A DNA stretch of 64,000 bases from Asparagopsis taxiformis (lineage: Eukaryota > Rhodophyta > Florideophyceae > Bonnemaisoniales > Bonnemaisoniaceae). Made by a program: the position numbers and the translations under genes. The DNA lies in contig JALQPE010001837.1 in the NCBI GenBank assembly GCA_030407315.1, forward strand, positions 49,110 through 113,109. The letters run 5' to 3'. The notes below the pieces were generated by a model. It was not told the origin of the DNA, did not search any database, and saw only the letters and a list, made by a program, of their open reading frames with translations. Below, one piece after another: positions 29,905-39,300 of this stretch (the first letter of the stretch is position 1; each line of letters opens with the position of its first letter).

Positions 29905-32900
29905 ATGGACGATCAAGGTACATCGTCATCTACTGGGCAACCAGTTTTCATGCCAATTGCACACCCGGAGCTGAAGAAACTTGGACGCAAAGCCATCCAC
30001 ACCTTCCTCCGGAACCGTGAAAACTATCTACTGCGTATACAAGATGCAAATTCTTCAGGGAGCAATATGAAGCCGGTATCGATAATCTCATCTGTCGATC
30101 GTGATCTTCTGCTATCCTTAATTGCATTTGAGACGTTTCCAGGTGTATCCGAGTTCAAGGAATTGACAGATGATATACTGGAAGAATTTCTAAAGAGCAA
30201 AGAAGAAATAAAGCTAGAGTCCATATCGCTAGAGGACCTCGAGTCAGCGATAAAGACGTCAGTCAAGATCAATGTAAATGAACCAGATCCAGAACTTCGA
30301 ATTCAGGCTCTGTTTACCGACTATCAAACTTTGCTGAGGAACAAGAAATGGGAAAGGCTGATCGAAGACAAACCAGCTCTCTCTATTCGACATATATGCG
30401 AAATGCTGAAGCCCAATGTCCTGAAGACCAGGATACAGCAAGATCTTGAACTAGGAGTACACGATCTGGAAGATAATTGGATGAAGTTTTACAAGCAGGT
30501 TATGAAACGTGCTGTAGCTTGTGAAGAGTACGTCCCGATAAAGTCCACGCCACCTCATCAGCATGAAAAAAGCAAACCACAAAGACGCGATAATGTCACT
30601 GTAAGGAGTTCTATGAATTCTCCTTGCGTACCTCCGAACTCCAGCACGCACAAGAATAAGGATACTTCTGAGAAGGCTTCTCATGTATCTTCAGTCTCTT
30701 GCTCGCCATCCAAAGCACTGCCAGACTGTCTCAATCCGTCCTGTAGCGGCAAACATTATATAAGATCATGTCCAAACACTTCCCAGGAGGAAAAGGATAG
30801 GTATTTGAAGCTATACCGAGACAAAAAGACCAAGAGCGGACGGCTTAGTATGTTAAACGAATCCATCACTAGCTCTAGTCGATTGAATGATTCTACTCGA
30901 GAAATCCCGGCAGGGCGGTTCAAGGCCTTACTGGCAGACAAGGTACTGGTTACTGTCAATGGCGACTATGGATCAGATCATGCCTCGCTCTCTGGGAGAC
31001 ATTTGGAAGAGTTATATCAAGCTGGTGTGTTTATCAATGTTTTACCGCTCGCAGAACCAATTTCTATGGGTCTTGCTCTGAACGAACGTGACGAGGTGGG
31101 GAAAGAGAAGTTGTATACTGCGAAACGTAAGGCACGTATATCTACTACAATCCATTTGCTTACAGGACCTTTACGGCTACGGAATGTTGAGTATCTCGTG
31201 TTTGATGAAGATATGGATGAGGTTTTACTTTCGCGCCCCTTGCTCCAATCCATAGGATTCGATTTGGAGAATCACCTTTCTACAGTAAGGCACCTCTATC
31301 ATGATGCGGACTTCTCACACATAGGTTTCAATGGGATAGAAGACAGTTTTCATGGCCAAGAAACGGGGGCAGAGAAGGGAAAACTGGCTGAATTGCTTCT
31401 TACACCGACGGATCAGAGTAGTGATACACTACCAATTGATGAATGCCCTGAATATTCTGTTGACAAGGTGGTAGTATCTAAAATCCACAAGAGTTCAGAT
31501 TATGCAAAGTCTATGGACGATGGTTCGGAGCACAGCCTACCTGTGGGTGTAGATAATGACAAGGAATCGGCAGATGGAATTTCTTTGATGCTGGAAGACT
31601 GCATAAAAGAGGGCTTACCAGAAGAGTATCATAATGATATGTCTGCTCTTGTTCGAGAATACTCAGATATTTTTCGAACCAAGCTTGGTGCAGATCCACC
31701 GGCACGTCTTCCTCCTATGAAGGTTCTCCTAAAGGAAGACGCAAAACCAATTAGGGTTCGAGTCCGACGCTATTCAGAACAACAAACTGAATTTTTAAGA
31801 CGGAAGGTTGATGAACTGTTACAATTGGGACTAATATTCCCTAACAATAGCAGTCAATGGGCTTGCGCACCATTGGTTGTTCCCAAGACAGGACCAGAGG
31901 GCTTCCGCTTCACGGTTGATCTCAGACCGGTCAATTCACAGACAATTCCGTTCGTCTGGCCAATGCCAGACCTGGAATCTTGCACTGCGAAACTAACCAA
32001 TGACACCTGTTTTGCCACTTTAGACTTGTGTCAAGGGTATTGGCAATTACCACTGGACCCTAGTTCACAAGAATGCCAAAGTTTCATTACAGCCGATGGA
32101 GTATTCACACCTACACGAGTAATGCATGGGCAAACAAATGCAGTGTCATACCTGCAAAGCAATGTACAGATTCTTTGCCGAGATATTCGCGACTCTCTGC
32201 TACAATGGCTAGATGACATACTGATTCACTGTAGAACAGTAGTTCAACTACTCACTATTCTTCGCACTTTTTTTGGTATCTGCAGAGAGCACAATTTGAA
32301 ACTGCATGCGAAAAAGTGTAGACTTTATCTGGAGACAGTGCGTTGGTGTGGCCGCTCAATAAGCAAGGATGGAATTCGAATGGACCCAAACCGTCTAAAC
32401 GGCCTTCTGAATATGTCTCACCCCATCACTGGTGCAGACCTGCAACAGTTCCTGTGTGCAGCAACATGGATGAAACATTCGATTCTATCATTCACTACAG
32501 TTGTAGCATCACTTCATGCGACTCTTGAGGATGTGTACAAGATGGCGGGCAAGCGCACGAGGCACGCGGTTGCCAAAATTAAGCTTGATAGCTTGTGGGG
32601 TGATGACCAGCGAAAGGCATTTCAGAATGTCAAGGATTCTCTATTACATTCCACTACGCTCGCTCACCCTGACTCCTGTAAGCTTCTATGCCTTTATACA
32701 GACGCTTCAGAGTTTCATTGGTCGGGTGTGCTCACTCAAATTCCTGCGGTTGATATTGATGCTGACTTTGTCGACCAGAGACATCAGCCGTTGGCCTTTT
32801 TATCAGGCTCTTTCACTGGATCGCGCTCTCGTTGGTCGACTGCAGAAAAGGAGGCTTTCGCAATAATCGAGTCGGTATTGCGCCTGGACTACCTCCTTCT

Positions 32901-34680
32901 TCGCCCGGAAGGATTTTTCCTGTTTACCGACCATAAGAACTTGGTATTCATATTTGATCCCTTATCTTCACGCCAGTCGATGGGTAAGCACACTACAAGC
33001 AAGATTTCGAGATGGGCTATGAGGCTTTCAGCATTCCGTTACACCATAATCCATATTCCCGGGCCCGAAAACTGTTGGGCGGACTTGATGTCCCGCTGGG
33101 GAGCCCCCACAGTGGTACAAAATCACGGTGCATCAGTCCGTGCTAAACTATCGGCACTTTTCGTTGCTCCAGTGGCACCCGACTTGGATTCAGATTTCAA
33201 GTGGCCTTCGTCAGTCGATATCATAACGGCACAGAAGGCAGCCTCTGGAAATGAAGAGGGACTCCCACCAAAGAAGAAAAAGAAGGGAATGGCAGTCACC
33301 AAGTCAGGATCAATCTGGATTCCTTCCCATGCAGTGGAACTTCAACTACGCATATGCATTATAGGACATTGCGGAAGAAGTGGACACCGTGGAGCAGATA
33401 CTACACTCAAAACAATTTCCGAGATGTTTTATTGGAAAAATATGGATTCCGACATTCAGTCGTTCTGTAGGTCTTGTCTACACTGCCTGGCGACTACTGG
33501 AGGCCACAGGATTCCAAGACCGCTATCACATGCTCTGCATTCTGATAAACCCAATGAAGTGTTGCACTTTGATTACCTTTTCATGGGACAAAGTTTCATT
33601 GGTCACCAGTACGTGCTCATCTTAAAAGATGACGCGTCTTCATTCGTATGGCTTGAGCCAACAGCAGTGGCAGATGCCGCAACAGCGGTAGAAGTACTTT
33701 GTCGATGGTTCGCATCCTTTGGCGTATCCTATACTTGGGTGAGCGATCAAGGCAGTCATTTCTGCAATACAATTATGCGTCAACTTAATAGAGAGTTGCA
33801 TACGCGACACCACTTCACGACAGCATATTGTCCACAGTCCAATGGAACAGTGGAAAGCATGTGTAAGGAGGTTCTTCGAGCTGCAAGAGCTCTGCTTTCG
33901 GAATTTCGTATGGATACCAAGGATTGGCCCAAATTAATTCGTCTGATTCAGACAATACTGAATCACTCTAAGCGCCCCTCTCTGGGTAATATCGCTCCAA
34001 TCACGGCTTTCACTGGACAACCCGCAGACAGCCCACTTCTTTCTATCGTTCCACCTTCAGTTCCAGAACCTCGCTCTTTATCATTCATACAGGCGCAAAA
34101 GATTGCTGGTATCAAATCGTTGCTCCAAGCATCTGATGATTTACACAAAGAAGTCTCTTTCCGTCGAACAAAGAAAAGACAACAATCTATCGCAGCTCAC
34201 AACGCTAGAACAAATGTGAGTGAGATTAATTTCACAGTTAGTGACTATGTACTAGTCGCTCAGAGGCTTAAAAATGATGGCAACAAGCTTAGGATCAAAT
34301 GGCGTGGGCCTCAACGTATCACAAGAGCCGATTCTGACGTTGTTTATGAGGTGGAAGATCTCCTTTCAGGACTTTTAACTTTGGTTCATGCTAATCGGTT
34401 GAAGTTTTATGCTGATTCCAGTCTCAATGTGACCGAGACACTATTGGACACTGTTGCAAATAATAATCCACATTATAACAAGGCGGAGCAGTTGCTCGAC
34501 CTGCGCTATAACAATGAGCTGGCCAGGTATGAGGTCCAAGTGAAATGGGAAGGGTTTGATCATGAGGATCCCACATGGGAGCCAATGGAAAACTTACGAG
34601 AAGACATTCCCAAAATGCTTGAAAGCTTCATGTCATCGCATCATGATGTTGAGATGGTACAGCAAGCACTCGCATTGTGA
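29905..34680 (+). CDS. Gypsy-2 gag-pol polyprotein with C-terminal chromodomain
   Basis: 1591 residues without a break. Gag ends in a CX4CX3HX4C knuckle (CLNPSCSGKHYIRSC, about 275). The protease region carries DYGS (about 353) where DTG or DSG is usual. Reverse transcriptase shows FRFTVDLRPVN (about 670) and WLDDILIH (about 768). RNase H has LYTDASEF (about 929). Integrase has an HHCC region from GHCGRSGHRG (about 1153) with acids in HFDYLF, WVSDQGSHF and NGTVES (about 1222, 1278, 1315). Residues 1541-1585 (YEVQVKWEGFDHEDPTWEP) form a chromodomain, known to steer such elements to modified histones. It looks intact and capable, apart from the odd protease site. Gypsy-1 is a relative but a different family. 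Confidence 0.94.
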   Translation: MDDQGTSSSTGQPVFMPIAHPELKKLGRKAIHTFLRNRENYLLRIQDANSSGSNMKPVSIISSVDRDLLLSLIAFETFPGVSEFKELTDDILEEFLKSKEEIKLESISLEDLESAIKTSVKINVNEPDPELRIQALFTDYQTLLRNKKWERLIEDKPALSIRHICEMLKPNVLKTRIQQDLELGVHDLEDNWMKFYKQVMKRAVACEEYVPIKSTPPHQHEKSKPQRRDNVTVRSSMNSPCVPPNSSTHKNKDTSEKASHVSSVSCSPSKALPDCLNPSCSGKHYIRSCPNTSQEEKDRYLKLYRDKKTKSGRLSMLNESITSSSRLNDSTREIPAGRFKALLADKVLVTVNGDYGSDHASLSGRHLEELYQAGVFINVLPLAEPISMGLALNERDEVGKEKLYTAKRKARISTTIHLLTGPLRLRNVEYLVFDEDMDEVLLSRPLLQSIGFDLENHLSTVRHLYHDADFSHIGFNGIEDSFHGQETGAEKGKLAELLLTPTDQSSDTLPIDECPEYSVDKVVVSKIHKSSDYAKSMDDGSEHSLPVGVDNDKESADGISLMLEDCIKEGLPEEYHNDMSALVREYSDIFRTKLGADPPARLPPMKVLLKEDAKPIRVRVRRYSEQQTEFLRRKVDELLQLGLIFPNNSSQWACAPLVVPKTGPEGFRFTVDLRPVNSQTIPFVWPMPDLESCTAKLTNDTCFATLDLCQGYWQLPLDPSSQECQSFITADGVFTPTRVMHGQTNAVSYLQSNVQILCRDIRDSLLQWLDDILIHCRTVVQLLTILRTFFGICREHNLKLHAKKCRLYLETVRWCGRSISKDGIRMDPNRLNGLLNMSHPITGADLQQFLCAATWMKHSILSFTTVVASLHATLEDVYKMAGKRTRHAVAKIKLDSLWGDDQRKAFQNVKDSLLHSTTLAHPDSCKLLCLYTDASEFHWSGVLTQIPAVDIDADFVDQRHQPLAFLSGSFTGSRSRWSTAEKEAFAIIESVLRLDYLLLRPEGFFLFTDHKNLVFIFDPLSSRQSMGKHTTSKISRWAMRLSAFRYTIIHIPGPENCWADLMSRWGAPTVVQNHGASVRAKLSALFVAPVAPDLDSDFKWPSSVDIITAQKAASGNEEGLPPKKKKKGMAVTKSGSIWIPSHAVELQLRICIIGHCGRSGHRGADTTLKTISEMFYWKNMDSDIQSFCRSCLHCLATTGGHRIPRPLSHALHSDKPNEVLHFDYLFMGQSFIGHQYVLILKDDASSFVWLEPTAVADAATAVEVLCRWFASFGVSYTWVSDQGSHFCNTIMRQLNRELHTRHHFTTAYCPQSNGTVESMCKEVLRAARALLSEFRMDTKDWPKLIRLIQTILNHSKRPSLGNIAPITAFTGQPADSPLLSIVPPSVPEPRSLSFIQAQKIAGIKSLLQASDDLHKEVSFRRTKKRQQSIAAHNARTNVSEINFTVSDYVLVAQRLKNDGNKLRIKWRGPQRITRADSDVVYEVEDLLSGLLTLVHANRLKFYADSSLNVTETLLDTVANNNPHYNKAEQLLDLRYNNELARYEVQVKWEGFDHEDPTWEPMENLREDIPKMLESFMSSHHDVEMVQQALAL

Positions 34681-34699
34681 CCTTTTCAAAGGAGAGAAG

Positions 34700-35037
34700 T
34701 GGTGCACGCACGCGAAGACAGTACGTATCACCGTCTGCAATATATTGTGCACTTTCCCCGGCTACCATTATTACTGATTAATAGTGGTACGCACTGATTA
34801 CAGTACAGAAGTGAACGTTCCGGGAGTCTTGTGATTGAATCACTGCGATATCGATACATCGAACCTTTAGAGAGAAAGGATGAGCGGCATCGTCACTAGT
34901 GGAATTTCTACTGATGTGGTACAAGAATCCGGATTAGAAAGGAGGTCATGATGTACCTATAATCCGACTGGCAGGGGAAATAAACAAAAGGAGCCAGCAC
35001 ACTAGCGGCAGTTTACTATTGCCCTACTGTTAGCCAA
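34700..35037 (+). repeat. Gypsy-2 3' LTR
   Basis: A 338-bp repeat preceded by the purine tract AAAGGAGAGAAG (34688-34699). Confidence 0.9.
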
Positions 35038-35043
35038 ATTTGG

Positions 35044-35289
35044 ATGGAATTGAAAAGCTGGAGGAAGGAGGAAGGCAGGGTGATGGAGATGTTGAGGTTG
35101 TGGTTGTGATTGCTAGGAGGAAACATGAAGCATTTGTTAAATATGGATTGGATTGAGACTAGAATATGATTTGAAGGAGAGGGTTCAATGTTGTGAGGTG
35201 ATTCTGAGGAGAAGAAAGCATTTTTGAGGCGTGATAATTTCGGTTTACATTACGAGGGAGTGGAAAGGTAAGAGAAAGAATATGATAAT
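35044..35289 (-). promoter_or_regulatory. Putative displaced leader/promoter of the 29034-29492 gene
   Basis: On the minus strand this stretch is pyrimidine-rich and contains ATATTTAA. With Gypsy-2 removed it would run directly into the ATG at 29490-29492. It resembles the CT-rich leader before the cysteine-rich gene. Inference only. Confidence 0.35.
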
Positions 35290-35930
35290 TTGCGTGAAGT
35301 CGGTTTGCATGAAAGGGAAAGCAACTGGTTTGCATTGATATCTAGTGGACGGAATGGTGAATGCGTGGGATATGATAAAAATATTTTCATTGTCAGTCTG
35401 TTACCAGCCAGCCATGTAGGCTTCGTCTATCGTATATATGCATTTTCCATCAGAGATTATTATCGACCACACTTCACAGCTGGTAGACGCGGTGGTCCAC
35501 CGGGTTCCGATACCTTTTCCCAGCTTGTAGGGGCAAATTTTAATTGGACTCCTTTCGAACCTACAGCTAGATCGTTTTTCTGACGAGTCGGAGTGTGTGG
35601 AGATGAAAAGGGAAAACCGCAGGACCACATGCGCGGAGGAAAGTACTATCACAACGCGAAGATTGTCAGGAGTTATAAGAAGAACGGTGTTATTAAGATG
35701 CACGTAACATTAGTGGCGAATCATTTTGGATTTATGGTGTTCCACATATGCAACGTCGCGAAATGCGGAGGGGAAATATCAGAGAGTTGTTTCAAAAAAC
35801 GGTCATTGTTCACTATTGAAGCGGACGGGAGCTGCAACTTGTGAGAAACCTACTGAGAAAAGGTGTAGGCCTATAGATAAAAACTATCCTGAAAGGCGGT
35901 ATCCGCCTTGTACAAAGGGTAGAAGAGGAG

Positions 35931-36343
35931 TGTAGCAGAACTTTGGTAAAAGACTCGGGAAATGAAAGCCGGAGACTGGTGCAAGTTCTCACGATGCAGA
36001 TTAGGATCCGCGCTGGTTAGAACCAGAGTTTATTTTGTAGACAAGCCTATGGGCTGTTCCACTGTTCTTGGGTTGACGCTTATCACGCGCCCGCTTCGAT
36101 AGATCGATGCGTATCGATGATTATGATCAGTCGATGTTGTTCCTCCTGTTCTCTCTTTCTGATTCTTCAGGAGAGATCTATCTTAAATGCTACTCTATGT
36201 TATTCATCTAAATGGTTGTGAACCACTCATTCACTGCTAGTGAATGTTACTACGCATATGTACGTTACATAGTAGCTTGAAGTTGAAATAATTTCACATC
36301 TGATATTTTCATCAGCTTGTAATTTCAGCTGCAAATGTCTACA
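35931..36343 (-). repeat. Gypsy-1 3' LTR
   Basis: A 413-bp repeat. On the minus strand it is preceded by ACATGGGGCAG, a weak purine tract. Confidence 0.92.
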
Positions 36344-36385
36344 CTGCCCCATGTTTTGTTTCCTTGGAAGCAGAACATTTCATAG

Positions 36386-39300
36386 TCATTTGCTCTTTGA
36401 TAAGGAGGCTATGGCTCTCCTTGCGATGCTATTGTTTTCATGGCGGAGATATTCCATGAGCATCTCAGGTATGTCTTCAAATAGATTTTCGACAGGTTCC
36501 CATGTGTAGTCACATGTGTCCGGTAATCCTTCCCATTCGACTAATATCTTGATTGTATCTCCATGCTTCTTGATCTGTCTAAGACATTTTATGTCCTCGT
36601 ATTCAGCTTCAGTGTGCGCAGCGTGATTAAGTATGCCCTTAGAAGGTTCAATACCATCCATGTCACATCTATAGATGCAAATGCGCGTCGCATGTACAAT
36701 TTCTGTTTGACCATTTGTCAAACTTGTTACCTCGTATACCAAACTGTTGATAACCTTAGTTATCCTTTTTGGTCCTTGCCATTTAAATGCAAGTTTGTGT
36801 CCTTTGTTATGCGCTTTTCTGACAAGCACAAAGTCTCCAATGCTGAATGAGGGGTGTATAATGTTTGTCCTTTCATTATGTATTTTGATTTGTCTCGCTC
36901 GGTTTGCTCGGATCTTTTCCGATACATTCTTGTGCATGTTTGCTAGGGCAAACTGTAAGCGGTCTATATTTGCAATCCGCTGACATTCGGATAGTGAAAG
37001 TGAGTTATCTCCACACTTCATACTGGATGTCGGATTAGTTCGTGCTGGTTTGATTCCAGTCATCACTTCCAATGGTGATCTAAAGATACCATCTTCTCGT
37101 TTTCCAAGTCTCTCTACAGGAGATTCATTAATGATCTTTTGTATTAATGATATAACATCAGGCCAGTCCTGAGGCGCTAGTCGCAGCTCCGACATTAACG
37201 CTGTCGTTGCCCTTAGTACCTCCCGGCAACATCTTTCGACTGCCCCATTGCTCCATGGTGAGTATGCCACAGTGAAGTGATGCCTAATGTAATGCCTTTT
37301 TGCCAGTTGTGTCATGACTTGGTTCTTGAAGTGACTTCCTTGATCGGATATCCAAACATCCATAGCTGAAAATATTTCAATCCATTTAGCAATGGACTCT
37401 ACCACTGTTTCTGCATCTGCTGCTTTGGCAATGCAGAGCCAGGTATAACATGAGAATCCGTCACGTAGTATGAGAACATATCTGTCTCTCGTGTTTCCTC
37501 TTCCCATATATAGATAATCGAAATGTAGGATTTGATTGGGTCGCGTGGCGATCTCGGTGCTTCCAAGTGGGCGAGGGATGCGCTGTCCTGTGTAGGACAT
37601 GATGCAATGTATACAATTTTGTACGAATACTTTGCAGTCGTTCGTCATCGTATTCCACCAATAGTTCTCGGACAAGATATTAATGGTGGCCGTGGAACCT
37701 CTGTGACCGTTTTGTCCACAGTGTGATATTACCAGCAACTTCATTTGTAGTTGCACATCCTGTTGTGGTATCCAAATCCTTTTCTTGGTTATAACCAATC
37801 CTTGATCATGCAGCTTACCTCCATTCGGTTTGTCCTGAATGTGGTGTTGCTGTGATTTCCGGATAGTATCTGGAGTAGGCCAGATAAATGAGCTTGATAA
37901 AGGTGATGGCACGATGTCTTCTGTATGGCCGTGTGTCTTCCTGACGGCAGTTATCTTTGAAGTGAGCTTCTTTCGTCGATACCCGACAAACCATCTCGTC
38001 ATTATGTCAGCCATGACATTGGAATCACCTGCTATATGCTCGATAGTGTAGTGAAATCTTGATAGAAATAAAGCCCAGCGCTGTACCTTATTCACTATGT
38101 GTCTTCCCATGGCTGGTTCGATGCTCATAGGGTTATACACGAACAACAGATTTCGATGATCCGTGTAGACATGTGAAGGTATGCTTCCAAGCAAGAGGTA
38201 GTCTAAGCGCTTGAATACTTGATATATGGAAAATCCTTCCTTCTCATATGTTGACCAATGTAGCTCGCTGTCCTTAAAGGATGAGCTTATGAAAGCAAGT
38301 GGCTGGTGCCGTTGGTCTTCTAGCGGTTTGTTTAACTCCGCTGCAAGGCATTGTGTAACCACAGCTGCCCAGTAATTATCAGAGGCGTCAGTATAGATGC
38401 ATTTGTGCATCTTAGCATCTGGATGAGCAAGTTTAACCGATTGTCTGAGGCTGTCTTGTAGTTCAAGAAATGACTTGTCATGTTGTCTGCCCCATGACAG
38501 GCTGGATAATGGTATGCTTGCGATGGATTTCTTGGTGCGTTTCCCCGATTTTGTATAAGCTTCTTCCAGGACGTTACGCAGGCAGCTTATGCGGTTGGCG
38601 AAATCCGGTATGGATTGTGACATCCATTGTAGACAGTATACATACTGAGATAGTTCTCCTGCTGTCTGTGGTGATGTGATGTTCATTAGTCCAGATAAAT
38701 TGCTTGGATCAAATTGAACTCCATCTTTGTCGATAATTCGACCACACCATTTCACTGATGATGTGAATAGTGTTGATTTGGTGGCGGAAATCTTTAGATT
38801 CCTGTCTCTGCATATCTGCAGAAAGCACCGTAGTGTGTCCATTAGCCCATTCTCATCTTTATGATGTAGGATGAAGTCGTCCTGCCATGCCTTGACATGT
38901 TTTCGAATGGCAATAAAACATGGTTCCACACGTGATTGAAAGTTACACGCGGAGTTCTTGGCTCCTTGAGGTGTGCGTGTCGGTTGCCAAACACCTTCGT
39001 GGGTGATGAAGCTTAGAGCGCTTTGGCTGTCTTTGTGTAGGGGTAGTTGCCAGTAACCTGAGCAAAAATCGATGGAAGCAAAGCATGTGCTTCCAGCGAA
39101 GTCTACACACTCGCTTTCTAGGTGTGGCATAGGCCAACCTATAGAAGTTGTAGCAGCATTAACGGGTCGGTAATCGAAGGTAAGACGGTATTTTTTGGAC
39201 TTGGGCTTGAGCACTAGTAAAGGTGCTGCAGCCCACGTCGCATTCTTATTCTCCGTGATGAACCCATAATGTTTAGCACGTTTTAAAAAACGCGTTAGAT

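Larger units (their letters stand above)
29497..35037 (+). mobile_element. Gypsy-2, complete chromodomain LTR retrotransposon
   Basis: 5541 bp with 338-bp LTRs (29497-29834, 34700-35037) that look identical, and the target duplication ATTTGG (29491-29496, 35038-35043; the last G could belong to the LTR). The LTR ends are TGG...CCAA, not the usual TG...CA. One uninterrupted polyprotein frame is followed by the purine tract AAAGGAGAGAAG. No tRNA 3'-end match follows the 5' LTR; a 12-base palindrome sits there instead. Integrase lies after RNase H, so it belongs to Ty3/Gypsy. Confidence 0.94.

Noticed and set aside
35401..35703. 100-codon minus frame opposite the LPMO
   Set aside because: The plus frame has family motifs, so the minus frame is a shadow.
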